This document shows, piece after piece, positions 26,137-35,311 of a DNA stretch of 64,000 nucleotides. A program made the position numbers and the translations under genes. Numbering within the stretch: the first letter of the stretch is position 1; every line of letters starts with the position of its first letter. Source of the stretch: Rossellomorea vietnamensis (GTDB taxonomy: Bacteria > Bacillota > Bacilli > Bacillales > Bacillaceae_B); contig NZ_VTEH01000014.1 in assembly GCF_008180615.1 (NCBI RefSeq), positions 130,294-194,293 on the forward strand. The letters are read 5' to 3'. Below the pieces are notes generated by a model, which did not search any database, had not been told where the DNA came from, and saw nothing but the letters and a program-made list of their open reading frames with translations.

Positions 26137-27018
26137 TTACTCAAATAAAGTTTCTGCAATATTCAGGATGGCGGCTTTTTCTCTATCGTCTTCGAGCTTG
26201 TCGATGATTCCACGCTGAATGGCTCTCAATGGAGGAAGGTAAACGGCAAGGTCGCAGGCATCTATCAGCGCCCTGATGGAGGCAGCCTCTTCCGAAATCT
26301 GCCCGTTCCGCACCTGTACCAGCAGATCTGAAGACAAGGAGATGAACTTCTCTACAAGCTTCTCATCCTGCAGTTTGCTTTGTGCCATAAGTACGGACTT
26401 TAAAGTATTCCCGCTGATATAAGGAACATCGATGACAACAAACCTGTTCTTCAATGCTTCATTTAAAGGAACAGTACCCACGTACCCTTCATTAATTGCA
26501 GCTACAACTCCGAATGTCTCAGATGCCTTAATGACGTCGCCAGTGAACGGATTTGTAATCATCCTCCGATAATCCAGCACCCCATTTAGAATCGGAAGAG
26601 TTTCCGGCTTAGCCATATTAATTTCATCAATGTAGAGAAGATGTCCTTTTTTCATCGCTTCGATTACAGGGCCTTCGATGAACTCTATCGTATTCCTGCC
26701 CTCTTTTTCGGCAATTGTTTTGTACCCAAGCAGGGCTTCGGCATCCATGTCGACTGAACAATTGATGCTGTGCATCGGCTGTGCAAACAGCGATGAGAGG
26801 GTCTCGGCAAGCTTTGTTTTTCCGGAACCCGTAGGCCCTTTCAGTAAAACATTCTTCCCCATCGCGAGGGCAATCACTGCATCCTCCAGTACCGCGGCAT
26901 CTTCTGCGGTATAACCCCCTCCCCCTATCAGTGTCTGGTCTTCACTGTTGGCAAATTGGTCTTTTCTATTAATTAAAATACCTGAAATAGCACTAGGTAA
27001 TCGATTTTCAATCGTCAT
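26137..27018 (-). CDS. yojN: MoxR-type AAA ATPase, YojN/NorQ/CbbQ family
   Basis: A 293-residue AAA+ ATPase. Walker A is GPTGSGKTK near residues 60-68, Walker B is LLYIDEIN near 131-138, and the sensor region includes [23 protein letters not shown] with the arginine finger. NorQ/CbbQ ATPases drive conformational activation of client enzymes with their VWA partner, encoded immediately downstream. It is the first gene of the pair. The ribosome binding site is AGGAAGG before the ATG. Confidence 0.9.
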   Translation of the reverse strand: MTIENRLPSAISGILINRKDQFANSEDQTLIGGGGYTAEDAAVLEDAVIALAMGKNVLLKGPTGSGKTKLAETLSSLFAQPMHSINCSVDMDAEALLGYKTIAEKEGRNTIEFIEGPVIEAMKKGHLLYIDEINMAKPETLPILNGVLDYRRMITNPFTGDVIKASETFGVVAAINEGYVGTVPLNEALKNRFVVIDVPYISGNTLKSVLMAQSKLQDEKLVEKFISLSSDLLVQVRNGQISEEAASIRALIDACDLAVYLPPLRAIQRGIIDKLEDDREKAAILNIAETLFE

Positions 27019-27506
27019 AATTATACTTCCTTCCTAAAAACGTAATTCTGCACTAGAGACCATTCTACATGTAAAAACGTTTTCACTGCAACGATTGTAG
27101 TTTTAACGTGTTTTATAGCGTCTGCGAGAAGTAAAGACGAAAGTGAATTTCTTTAAACCAGCCATTATCCTTGATGGTTCTGACTTTCTTCCTCTAGTGT
27201 TCGCGGGTCACGTTGCGGAATGTTTTCAAGCCTGAGTCGGAGCAGCAAATCCAGAGGCCGCTTTTCTAAAAATACTCCAAAGAGAATCGCGTTTAGTATT
27301 GCACTGGTATTTTAAGGTTCATTCTTCTATAGGATATCGTAATTCTTATTTGCAAGACGTATCTTACCATCTTAGTAAGATTGAAACGTTTTTCATTTAT
27401 TACCCTGCTGCTAAACAAAACTACAATAAATATACGCACATAAGTTGTCCTGTATCTCCGGCCTGAGAGAATCAATCATACTTATAGTTTACCCCCTCAT
27501 TTCAAA

Positions 27507-27694
27507 AGCTTTTTCCTCATAGATTGTGGGTATCGGAAAAATTCCAAGTGCCGGATTCTCCCCCCTGGAATTTGTATATTTCTCTTACTAGGAGAGCAGC
27601 TCTTCTCTTTCTTGCTTGTCAGTTATTTCCGCTCATTTATGGAGGTAGTTTTCGATATTCTTATGGAATAGCAACAAAATATCACGAAAGGAGC
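27507..27694 (+). mobile_element. MITE-like element, copy 6 (~188 bp, diverged)
   Basis: The tail ATAGCAACAAAATATCACGAAAGGAGC is clear; the head (AGCTTTTTCCTCATAGATTG) is diverged. The interior shares TATTTCCGCTCATTTATGG with copy 4. Flanks ATTTCAAA and ACATCAAA agree at 6 of 8 positions. Confidence 0.65.
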
Positions 27695-27700
27695 ACATCA

Positions 27701-27738
27701 AAAAAGGAGTGGATTGCCTATGCAATCTACTCCTTCCA
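27701..27738 (-). terminator. Terminator of the DUF6501-like gene
   Basis: On the minus strand GGAGTAGATTGCATAGGCAATCCACTCC is followed by TTTTTTT. Confidence 0.88.
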
Positions 27739-27750
27739 GCTCACCTGACC

Positions 27751-27957
27751 TTATTTCGCTTCCTCAAAATAGTCTCTATAGAAGCCGCCCATTTTGCCGC
27801 TGTCATCAACAACAAACAGATAATCTTCTGACTCGTTTTTTACCTCGTACGTTTTTCCAGGTGTTAATACGTTTTCTACCTTATACTTTGCAGCGTTTGT
27901 ATGTATACATTTTACGGTCTTGATGGAAGGACGGGTTGTCCAATCGCGATGAATCAT
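27751..27957 (-). CDS. Small conserved protein, DUF6501-like (68 aa)
   Basis: A 68-residue soluble protein starting MIHRDWTTRPSIKTVKCIHT and ending GKMGGFYRDYFEEAK. The KCVHT-like, GKTYEVKNE and FVVDxSG..GGFY blocks match a short conserved Bacillaceae family that I associate with DUF6501; the name is from memory. It folds probably as a small beta-rich domain; function is unknown. The ribosome binding site GAAAGGAGAATCCCAAA and a clean terminator support a real gene. Confidence 0.7.
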   Translation of the reverse strand: MIHRDWTTRPSIKTVKCIHTNAAKYKVENVLTPGKTYEVKNESEDYLFVVDDSGKMGGFYRDYFEEAK

Positions 27958-28122
27958 TTTGGGATTCTCCTTTCATTATCTTTCCCTCTAGTATATTCTC
28001 CCCGGACACAGACTTCAATAGCCCGGTTTGGTCATGGAACAGTTTTTTTAATTCCCCGGGCTGTCTCGGTAACTTATTAGATGTTATAGTAGAACTATAC
28101 ATTTTTTGAGAGGTTGTAAGCA

Positions 28123-28467
28123 ATGAAAAAACTATTAAACCGACTGCTGGCCATGTTGCTTTGTGCGACATTAATTTATTCTGCGGCACACCGCCCGACA
28201 GAACAAGATTTTAATAGGTGGCTCAAAAATGAATACGGTCTTTCCTGCGGTCCCGCTTCTTGTACGATGAAGGACCAGGAATCAGATAAATACCGCACTC
28301 TGATTATAACCGGCTCTAGAACAAAAGACGGATACCTTCTGTTTAATACAATTTCAAGGACGTTCGAAGGCAAAGAAGGAAAGCAGACAGTCATCAAGGC
28401 CATCGGTTTTTTGGGGAGCTATTATACGCTGGTTGAAGAAAGTGACCATATCCTGCCCAGCGGTTAA
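28123..28467 (+). CDS. Hypothetical secreted protein (114 aa)
   Basis: A 114-residue protein with a basic start and a hydrophobic segment (MKKLLNRLLAMLLCATLIYS) likely to be a signal peptide or anchor, followed by a small domain with two close cysteines (SCGPASC) that could form a disulphide or bind metal. I do not recognise a family. The ribosome binding site GAGAGGTTGTAAGCA and a TATAGT-like -10 about 30 bp upstream support expression. It is convergent with the dedA gene, whose stop lies 3 bp away. Confidence 0.65.
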   Translation: MKKLLNRLLAMLLCATLIYSAAHRPTEQDFNRWLKNEYGLSCGPASCTMKDQESDKYRTLIITGSRTKDGYLLFNTISRTFEGKEGKQTVIKAIGFLGSYYTLVEESDHILPSG

Positions 28468-28469
28468 TT

Positions 28470-29078
28470 TCATTCTCCTCGATTCATGATGGTTCTCGAA
28501 GATTGTTTCCTCCTTTTAAAATAAAAAAACCCAATCAATGCGAAGAACACAATCACAGCCGCTGCCGCAGCGACTAAGGAAAGATGTTCAATGATAATTG
28601 TAAAAGTGGATGGAAAAAGCCTGCCTATCTGGAAATAAATCATGCACCAAATAAATGCAGCAGGATAAGCAGCCATCATGAAGGTGCGGAAAGATATTCC
28701 CGATGCACCCGCTATATAGGGCATGACCAAGCGGACACCTGGTACGAAATAACTGAAAGATATCCCGATTGGACCGTACTGCCTCAACCAGGTTTGAGCC
28801 TTACGGTAGAGCGATTGTGATTTGGATGTTTCCATTTTATGCAGAACACGTGCCTTTGCCCACCTTCCAACACCATACCCAAATGTGCCTGAACTTATAA
28901 TACCCAAGTAGGTTGATGTAAAGGCGAGGACAGGCGAATACCCTCTCGATTCTGTAAGCACACCTGAAAAGGCGGCGGCTGCTTCGTTGGGCAGCGGCAG
29001 TCCTATAAAAATCAGCCAGCTGAATATAAACATGGCAAAATAGCCTAAATCATTTACGAGTTCTATCAAGAAAGCCAT
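28470..29078 (-). CDS. DedA family membrane protein
   Basis: A 202-residue DedA/SNARE-associated membrane protein with about five hydrophobic segments. Family signatures are LIFIGLPLPNEAAAAFSGVL near residue 25 (re-entrant loop with the acidic residue) and the FSYFVPGVRLVMPYIAGASG block near 108-127 with the conserved Arg. Recent work ties several DedA proteins to undecaprenyl phosphate or phospholipid flipping, so a lipid carrier recycling role is possible. The C-terminus ends in a basic tail (FKRRKQSSRT). Monocistronic. Confidence 0.88.
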   Translation of the reverse strand: MAFLIELVNDLGYFAMFIFSWLIFIGLPLPNEAAAAFSGVLTESRGYSPVLAFTSTYLGIISSGTFGYGVGRWAKARVLHKMETSKSQSLYRKAQTWLRQYGPIGISFSYFVPGVRLVMPYIAGASGISFRTFMMAAYPAAFIWCMIYFQIGRLFPSTFTIIIEHLSLVAAAAAVIVFFALIGFFYFKRRKQSSRTIMNRGE

Positions 29079-29112
29079 GCTCTTCCTCCTGTCTTAAAAG
29101 CTACTAGGTTGT

Positions 29113-29907
29113 TTATCTATTATACACCCAATAGTCATATTCAGCGTATTGTTTAAACCCGAGCTTCTTTAAAACAGGTGAGGAGTGGCCTTGTCTGGCT
29201 TGGCAAGTTGCAAGGATAGCTCCCTTACTTCTGGCATGATCCAATCGGAAGTTGACCATTTCAGAATAAATTCCTTGATGCCTGAATTCAGGAAGCACCC
29301 CTCCTCCATTCATGAACATCGTCCGGCCGTCACTGCTGAACCTGTAATTACTGTACCCTGCCGGCTTGGAATTCTTTCGAGCCAAGATATATCCTCCTTT
29401 CCTATAAGGAGAGGTAATATAACTTTTTCTTTCGTCGAAAAGCTTTTCATGCTGATCTTCCTGGTACCCCCAAATTGTTGAAGACACTTCTACCAGACTT
29501 TGTATATCTTCTTCATCCTCAACATCAGTTAACCGGATTTCTCTATTTTGAGGCAAGGCTGCAGGCTGATTGTTCAACATGCAGGCAAGCCCGTCATATC
29601 TGTCTGTCACTTCATATCCATCAGCTTTTAATATTGGGGACAGCAAGCTGCTCTGAGATCTCTCCAGCCAGAGACTGAAAGAATTCTCTCCAAAAAAGGT
29701 CTTCACCTTCCTCCATTTATTCATTCTGCAGTCAGGATTCGAAGCGGAAAACTCCACTACTTTATTACTGAAAACATTGTTCATTCGTGGATTCTTTATC
29801 GCTCTCAATCCGTCTTCTTCTAAAGTTTCAATATAAGAAGGGATCCATTCTTTTTCATAATCCCAATGGTGGGCATCGATTGCCTTGACTATTTCATTAG
29901 TGTTCAT
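29113..29907 (-). CDS. GNAT family N-acetyltransferase
   Basis: A 264-residue protein with a C-terminal GNAT domain: an acetyl-CoA binding stretch around GGGVLPEFRHQGIYSEMVNFRLDHARSKGA (RHQGIYS as the R/Q-x-x-G-x-G/A loop), then a late LGFKQYAEYDYWVY. The first half is unlike known acetyltransferases and may set substrate choice. The ATG at 29907 follows AAAGGTGAAAAGA; an open frame to 30027 lacks a binding site. It lies downstream of the ykqA-like gene in the same direction, with about 120 bp between. Confidence 0.75.
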   Translation of the reverse strand: MNTNEIVKAIDAHHWDYEKEWIPSYIETLEEDGLRAIKNPRMNNVFSNKVVEFSASNPDCRMNKWRKVKTFFGENSFSLWLERSQSSLLSPILKADGYEVTDRYDGLACMLNNQPAALPQNREIRLTDVEDEEDIQSLVEVSSTIWGYQEDQHEKLFDERKSYITSPYRKGGYILARKNSKPAGYSNYRFSSDGRTMFMNGGGVLPEFRHQGIYSEMVNFRLDHARSKGAILATCQARQGHSSPVLKKLGFKQYAEYDYWVYNR

Positions 29908-30027
29908 TCTTTTCACCTTTATAAAATTTTCTTTTTGCTCTAAATGGTGAGTATTTCCGATCACAACTTTCTTCAGTGGGTCTGCAAGTCTCCGGCACAT
30001 TATCCAGGAGTCGAGCCGCCATCTCAC

Positions 30028-30900
30028 TTATTCAGACAAAAGCCCTTCAACTTCCTGTTCGGACATTCCCAGCATTAACAGCTGTTTTTTTAACTTTAAA
30101 TGATACTCCCGGCTGACGAAAGGCCGGGCCCCCCTCAAAATTTCTCTCGCATAATGAGCCGGCGGCCGGGTTTCTTCACCTTTATGATTTACAATGAACG
30201 TCAGTACATTGGGTATCACCACATCATTGACTTCTATATTCACGAGTGCAGCCCTATAATTGCCGGGTACCACACCTTCTCTTTTGTAAAGATAATCAAC
30301 AGCCTCGAAGGGAAGTCTGTATACTATGCCTTCTGTCACACCTCCATCTTCAAGGATATCTCCCCGTCCTCCATCTTCCACAATAAAGGTATATTTCATT
30401 GAGTAACCGTTCAAAATCCCTTTACCCAGAGGTTCCCGGAAATGCTGATCAACCCCTGCAAGTTTGAATCGTTCAAGATCCATGCATGAACCATATGCAA
30501 AATAAAGAAGAGATTCCGGTTTTTGCTGCATGAAAGTATGTAATGTCCAGTCGCCTGAAGCAATATGCTCCTGGAAAAGCGAGGATTGAAATCCAGTGTA
30601 ATATATGACATCAACCGGGCCATTATCAGTTTGGGCAGAAGCCGACTGTCTTAAATAAAGGTTATGATCTCTGTTTTCCTTATAATCTTCTAATTCATCG
30701 ATGTTCGCCAGCACAGCTGGATTTATTTCATATATTTCTCCAAATACCCTCTCGATTCCTTCTTTAAGAGCAGGATAGCCTTTACCAGTGTCATACAGCT
30801 CACCTTTCATCCAGGCTTGCTCTGACACCAGGCTGGACTTTTCCAAGTAGTAATGGTATTTTTGATTTTTCCTTAAAGATCCATATACAAACAGTTTCAT
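30028..30900 (-). CDS. ykqA: Two-domain gamma-glutamylcyclotransferase-like protein (YkqA type)
   Basis: A 290-residue protein with two tandem GGCT-like folds. The first begins FVYGSLRKNQ at residue 3 and runs to about 115, with the catalytic-type Glu in NIDELEDYK; the second begins LYFAYGSCMD near 132 and includes GNYRAALVNIEV. B. subtilis YkqA has the same two-domain build. Members open or cyclise gamma-glutamyl amines; the real substrate is unknown. No convincing tightly linked partner gene. Confidence 0.85.
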   Translation of the reverse strand: MKLFVYGSLRKNQKYHYYLEKSSLVSEQAWMKGELYDTGKGYPALKEGIERVFGEIYEINPAVLANIDELEDYKENRDHNLYLRQSASAQTDNGPVDVIYYTGFQSSLFQEHIASGDWTLHTFMQQKPESLLYFAYGSCMDLERFKLAGVDQHFREPLGKGILNGYSMKYTFIVEDGGRGDILEDGGVTEGIVYRLPFEAVDYLYKREGVVPGNYRAALVNIEVNDVVIPNVLTFIVNHKGEETRPPAHYAREILRGARPFVSREYHLKLKKQLLMLGMSEQEVEGLLSE

Positions 30901-31247
30901 TGTTTCTATGTAACCCCCTGTTGAATTGATTTAAAATGTAATTCGTTAACCTCTGACCCAGCACATCATTATTTGTCTTTCTACACTATATGAATAAACT
31001 TCTTTTTTCAACCATGGTCATATCCCAATATATCTATTACTCTGAAGGTTCGTCTTAGAAATTTTAAATTAGAGAAAATGAACTGCATTTACATGCGGGG
31101 AGCTTTCCTCTCAATGTGTGTAATGATAAATGTCCCATCTATCCCTATTGCTTCCACGCTGACATATGCAGCCTGCCCAGCAGCATTACATACATACTTA
31201 GGTGCCTTAAATTAAATTACATAAGTCTGCGTTACTGAATAAATGAT

Positions 31248-31278
31248 GCCGGCTGCTAAAACAGCAGACCGGCTTCAT
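31248..31278 (-). terminator. Terminator of the acyl-CoA synthetase gene
   Basis: On the minus strand GCCGGTCTGCTGTTTTAGCAGCCGGC, starting 6 bp after the stop. The T-content downstream is moderate. Confidence 0.65.
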
Positions 31279-31283
31279 TTCAT

Positions 31284-32924
31284 TTAACGCTGCAAGGCCT
31301 TCCTTTCAGCCTCTTCTCTTAATCTGAACTTTTGGATTTTTCCTGAAGCTGTCATAGGATATTCGTCTGTGAACTCAATATAGCGCGGAACCTTATGACG
31401 GGAAATTCTTCCTGTGCAATATTCTCGCAGTTCCTCCGCCGTGGCTGTTACACCTTCTTTAAGGATGACCCATGCCATGACCTCTTCCCCATATACCTCA
31501 TCAGGAATCCCAACAACTTGGACATCCATGACTTTGGAGTGAGTATATAAGAATTCCTCTATTTCCCGAGGATAAATATTCTCCCCGCCCCTGATAATCA
31601 TATCCTTCAGCCTTCCAGTGATTCTGCAGTATCCATTTTCATCCATAACGGCGAGATCCCCCGTATGAAGCCAGCCATCAGAATCAATGGCAGAGGATGT
31701 GGCTTCTTTATTTTTATAGTAGCCTTTCATTACATGGTACCCTCGTGTGCACAGTTCTCCTTGTGTCCCTGAAGGCACCTCTTCATCTGTGCCGGGGTTT
31801 ACAATCTTCACTTCCACATTCGGCAGTGCACGCCCTACTGTTTCAACCCGAAGTTCAATTGGATCATCCGTCCTGGTCTGAGTAATAACAGGAGAAGCTT
31901 CTGTTTGACCATAAGCAATGGTTATCTGATCAGCACCCATCCTTTCTATGACGCCCTTCATTACTTCAATGGGACAGTTGCTGCCTGCCATGATTCCCGT
32001 CCGAAGAGAAGAAAGATCAAATTGGTCAAATTCGGGGTGGTTCAGCTCTGCGATAAACATTGTCGGCACACCATGCAGCCCCGTACATTTTTCATTCTGA
32101 ACTGTTTCTAAAACCGTTCCCGGATTGAACTCCTGTACAGGAACCATAGCAGCACCTACCGATACACATGCCATGGTTCCAAGTACACACCCAAAGCAAT
32201 GGAAAAAAGGAACAGGGATGCATAAGCGGTCCTGCTCGGTTAACTTCATACATTGCGCAATATTGTAAGCGTTATTCACTATATTGCTGTGGGTGAGCAT
32301 TACCCCTTTAGGGAAGCCGGTTGTTCCGGAAGTGTACTGCATATTTATGACATCATGTGGATTTAGGCTTCCCAAGCGTTCATCCAGCTCTGACTCTTCA
32401 ACTGAATCAGACATATTTAATATATCCTCCCAATTGTATGTACCGCTGTATCTATTCTCACTTAGGACAATGACATTCCGTAAGCTGGGCAGACGTTTGC
32501 TCTCCAGGTTCCCCGGCTGAGAATTTTTTAATTCAGGACATATTTCATAAAGCATCTCAATATATGAAGCATCGCGATATTGGTCCATCAAGAGAATGGT
32601 CGTTGCGTCTGACTGTTTCAGCAAATATTCCAATTCAGCCGTGCGATAATTGGTATTGACTGTTACCAACACAGCGCCCATCTTCCCAGTAGCAAACTGA
32701 CTGGCAAGCCACTCGGGAGTATTAGTCGACCAAACAGCCATATGCTCCCCTTTCCGCAGTCCCAGTCCCATTAAGCCCCTTGCCACTTTTCTGCAGTGTT
32801 GATCAAACTCTTTATAAGACATTCTTAAATTGCGGTCACTGTAAATGACTGCATCTCTTTCCCCTTGTAATTCAGCCTTCTCTTCCAGTAATCTTCCTAC
32901 AGTGACATTCAATAAGTTAGTCAA
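31284..32924 (-). CDS. Acyl-CoA synthetase (AMP-binding family, YngI/ACSF2 type)
   Basis: A 546-residue adenylate-forming enzyme activating a carboxylic acid (probably a medium or long chain fatty acid) to its CoA thioester. Motifs: P-loop [28 protein letters not shown], the YxxxHTGDL region ([16 protein letters not shown]), [19 protein letters not shown] and the catalytic Lys in ASGKIQKF. The most likely start is a TTG at 32924, 6 nt after GGGGGA; an earlier TTG at 32942 lacks a site. Monocistronic. Substrate length is not predictable from the motifs. Confidence 0.9.
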   Translation of the reverse strand: MTNLLNVTVGRLLEEKAELQGERDAVIYSDRNLRMSYKEFDQHCRKVARGLMGLGLRKGEHMAVWSTNTPEWLASQFATGKMGAVLVTVNTNYRTAELEYLLKQSDATTILLMDQYRDASYIEMLYEICPELKNSQPGNLESKRLPSLRNVIVLSENRYSGTYNWEDILNMSDSVEESELDERLGSLNPHDVINMQYTSGTTGFPKGVMLTHSNIVNNAYNIAQCMKLTEQDRLCIPVPFFHCFGCVLGTMACVSVGAAMVPVQEFNPGTVLETVQNEKCTGLHGVPTMFIAELNHPEFDQFDLSSLRTGIMAGSNCPIEVMKGVIERMGADQITIAYGQTEASPVITQTRTDDPIELRVETVGRALPNVEVKIVNPGTDEEVPSGTQGELCTRGYHVMKGYYKNKEATSSAIDSDGWLHTGDLAVMDENGYCRITGRLKDMIIRGGENIYPREIEEFLYTHSKVMDVQVVGIPDEVYGEEVMAWVILKEGVTATAEELREYCTGRISRHKVPRYIEFTDEYPMTASGKIQKFRLREEAERKALQR

Positions 32925-33112
32925 AGTATATCCCCCATTCAAGCAAAAGATTTTTCCTTTGTGGATTGGAAGCGATCTGTACTACTTGAAGTTCTCCACA
33001 TCTCCCGCTCTTATATTATCATAAATTTTAGAATATTAAAAATACAACACTGTATACTTTGTTATCTTTCTTTCTTAGTGTGTAAATCAGCAATACATAC
33101 TCCTTTAAAGAA

Positions 33113-33271
33113 GGCTGTTTTCTTATAAATGTTACTTCCAGAAAATCCTTATAAATGGATTTTCCCCTTGGAACTCGAGTTCTTGCTTACCAGGGTATTT
33201 CCGCTCATTTATGGGGATCGATTTTGATTTTGAAATTAACTTGAAATAGCATGAAAGTATACGAAAGAGCC
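33113..33271 (+). mobile_element. MITE-like element, copy 4 (159 bp)
   Basis: The head GGCTGTTTTCTTATAAATGT and tail AGCATGAAAGTATACGAAAGAGCC have flanks TTAAAGAA (33105-33112) and TAAAAGAA (33272-33279), 7 of 8 identical. It lies between the acyl-CoA synthetase gene and an sda-like gene. Confidence 0.75.
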
Positions 33272-33470
33272 TAAAAGAAAGAGTTATATTTAGCTAAAGA
33301 ACTTTCGCTTATCTGTAAGCGATGCAACTTTTAAGAAGTGGACGCTTTTTCTTAATCATTGAATGTCCTGATCTACTGTAATTGCAGCTCTTCGGTTGAT
33401 GGCAAAAACTTCTATAAATTTTTCTATAATACCCCTTTTCTTCTGGCAAAATTAGTTGTAAAATAAATAG

Positions 33471-33494
33471 AAAATATAGAAAATTCTATATTTT
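33471..33494. promoter_or_regulatory. Perfect palindrome upstream of the first sda-like gene
   Basis: AAAATATAGAA and TTCTATATTTT are exact reverse complements separated by two bases, 8 bp before the ribosome binding site. A candidate operator or short hairpin. Confidence 0.45.
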
Positions 33495-33515
33495 AATTTT
33501 CCTAGGAGGTTTTCC

Positions 33516-33650
33516 ATGAAGATTATGAGTAATGAACAATTGGTTGCAGCTTATCGTGACGCGGAGAAAACCGGAACTGATCGTGACTGGATTCAAATGT
33601 TGAAGAAGGAGATTCATAGTCGAGGAATAAGGCCAAACAGGAAGATATAA
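33516..33650 (+). CDS. sda: Sda-like sporulation histidine kinase inhibitor (44 aa)
   Basis: A 44-residue peptide with ribosome binding site TAGGAGG and spacing TTTTCC. The sequence MSNEQLVAAYRDAEKTGTDR then DWIQMLKKEIHSRGI follows the helical-hairpin pattern of Sda (Ser-x-Glu-x-Leu, Ala/Tyr, then Phe/Trp-Ile-x-x-Leu-x-x-Glu-Ile-x-x-Arg). Sda binds the sporulation kinase KinA and blocks phosphorelay signalling when replication is disturbed. A terminator follows. A second relative lies at 60287-60433. I see no DnaA box cluster upstream, unlike B. subtilis sda. Confidence 0.78.
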   Translation: MKIMSNEQLVAAYRDAEKTGTDRDWIQMLKKEIHSRGIRPNRKI

Positions 33651-33712
33651 GTCTAAATTTGATACTTAAGAACACCGATTATTTCTGTAGTACCCCCTGA
33701 GTGAAAGATAGT

Positions 33713-33748
33713 CTGAGAGAGCCTGTTCTAAGGCTTTCTCTTTTTTTA
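33713..33748 (+). terminator. Terminator of the first sda-like gene
   Basis: GAGAGAGCC...GGCTTTCTC followed by TTTTTTT. Confidence 0.88.
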
Positions 33749-33804
33749 TGTTCTTTTCAATCACAGTTAAAATATATGACTCAATGCAGGGACTTTTTAG
33801 GAAA

Positions 33805-33994
33805 GGGTGTATACGCATATATTGTTGCTTTCGGGAATATCCTTAGTGCTGGATTTCCCACCGTATCCTAAGGGTTCTCTCTCAAATCTGAGTGAGCAGC
33901 TCTTTTCTTTTCCTGTTTACGGGATTATTCCGGTGAATTAAAATTATTTTTTCATAATTAGTCTGAACTTGCAACAAAGTTAACGAAAAGAGCA
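33805..33994 (+). mobile_element. MITE-like element, copy 5 (~190 bp)
   Basis: The head GGGTGTATACGCATATATTG (three changes in 25 from copy 1) and tail GCAACAAAGTTAACGAAAAGAGC. No convincing target duplication; its right end merges with the odhB terminator. Confidence 0.7.
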
Positions 33995-34034
33995 AAAAAC
34001 ACCAGCAGAATTGCTCCTGCTGGTGTTTTTTCGT
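33994..34034 (-). terminator. Terminator of odhAB
   Basis: On the minus strand AACACCAGCAGGAGCAATTC... forms a stem (ACACCAGCAG/CTGCTGGTGT) followed by a T-run. Confidence 0.85.
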
Positions 34035-34044
34035 TTCTATTCTA

Positions 34045-35292
34045 TTATCCTTCAAGCAGCAAGTCTTCAGGATTTTCAAGAAGATTCTTGATTGTGGATA
34101 GGAATCCAACCGCTTCTTTACCATCGATGATACGGTGGTCGTAAGAAAGGGCAATATACATCATTGGACGATTTTCCATTGTATCTTTATCAATTGCAAC
34201 TGGACGAAGCTGGATTGTATGCATTCCAAGAATACCTACTTGAGGTCCGTTCAGGATTGGCGTGGAAAGCAATGATCCAAAAACGCCGCCGTTTGTAATA
34301 GTGAATGATCCGCCTTGAAGGTCGCTGAGAGCTAATTTGTTCTTACGTGCTTTTGTAGCAAGCTCCATGATTTCGCCTTCGATTTCTGCGAAGTTTTTCC
34401 TGTCACAGTCTCTTACTACCGGTACTACAAGACCATCATCAGTTGAAACCGCAACTCCTACATCATAGTACTTCTTAAGCACAACTTCATTGCCGTCGAT
34501 TTCAGCATTTACATATGGATATTTCTTAAGTGCCGCTACGACTGCTTTAGTGAAGAATGACATGAATCCTAAGCGTACATCATGAGACTCAAAGAATTTA
34601 TCTTTTTTGCGCTTGCGCAATTCCATTACCGCTGACATATCGATTTCATTGAATGTCGTAAGCATTGCAGCGTTTTGCTGAACTTCAACCAGGCGTTTGG
34701 CTATCGTCTGGCGTCTGCGTGACATTTTTTCACGTACAACCGGTTTACCATTATCTTGCTTAGGCGCAGCGGCTGGTTTGCTTTCAGATGCGGCAGGCTT
34801 AGAAGGAGCAGCCTGAGGCTTATTCTCATAAGCTTCAATATCTTGTTTGCGAACTCTTCCAAGCGGGTCTGTAGACACCTGTGATAAGTCGATACCTTTT
34901 TCACGAGCAAGCTTGCGGGCAGCAGGTGATGCGATTACACGCTCTTTTTTGCTGTCTTGATCATCCTGCTTTGAAGAAGCTTCTTCCGGTTGTGCTTCTT
35001 CTTTGGGAGCTTCAGCTTTTTCCTCTGCTCCATTTCCAGAAGACGCCGGCTGCTGTCCGCCTTCACCGACTATCGCAATGACCTGGCCTACTTCTACCGT
35101 ATCTCCCTCTTCAGCCTTTAACTCCTGAATAGTTCCCGCTTCCTCAGAAATGACTTCCACGTTGACCTTATCTGTTTCAAGTTCAACAATGTATTCCCCT
35201 TTTTCAACATAGTCTCCCGGTTGCTTCAGCCACTGGGCAATTGTACCCTCTGTAATGGATTCTGCTAATTCTGGTACTTTAATTTCTGCCAC
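34045..35292 (-). CDS. odhB: 2-oxoglutarate dehydrogenase E2, dihydrolipoamide succinyltransferase
   Basis: A 415-residue E2 subunit of the TCA-cycle 2-oxoglutarate dehydrogenase complex. The lipoyl domain (1-75) carries the modified Lys42 in ETDKVN; a Gln/Glu/Pro/Ala-rich hinge (76-115) leads to an E3-binding domain ([19 protein letters not shown], about 120-155) and a second Ala/Pro linker; the catalytic domain ends with the active-site His in [13 protein letters not shown]. The gene is 19 bp downstream of odhA on the same transcript and ends at a terminator. The shared E3 subunit is not in this window. Confidence 0.95.
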   Translation of the reverse strand: MAEIKVPELAESITEGTIAQWLKQPGDYVEKGEYIVELETDKVNVEVISEEAGTIQELKAEEGDTVEVGQVIAIVGEGGQQPASSGNGAEEKAEAPKEEAQPEEASSKQDDQDSKKERVIASPAARKLAREKGIDLSQVSTDPLGRVRKQDIEAYENKPQAAPSKPAASESKPAAAPKQDNGKPVVREKMSRRRQTIAKRLVEVQQNAAMLTTFNEIDMSAVMELRKRKKDKFFESHDVRLGFMSFFTKAVVAALKKYPYVNAEIDGNEVVLKKYYDVGVAVSTDDGLVVPVVRDCDRKNFAEIEGEIMELATKARKNKLALSDLQGGSFTITNGGVFGSLLSTPILNGPQVGILGMHTIQLRPVAIDKDTMENRPMMYIALSYDHRIIDGKEAVGFLSTIKNLLENPEDLLLEG

Positions 35293-35311
35293 TTTGTCTT
35301 CCTCCTCCTGT

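Noticed and set aside
27180..27310. Protein-like minus-strand frame (FGVFLEKRPLDLLLRL...)
   Set aside because: About 48 codons with no start codon or binding site after the upstream stop; may be a gene remnant but cannot be supported.
31089..31208. Protein-like minus-strand frame (APKYVCNAAGQAAYVSVEAI...)
   Set aside because: About 40 codons, no start or binding site; possibly the tail of a lost gene.
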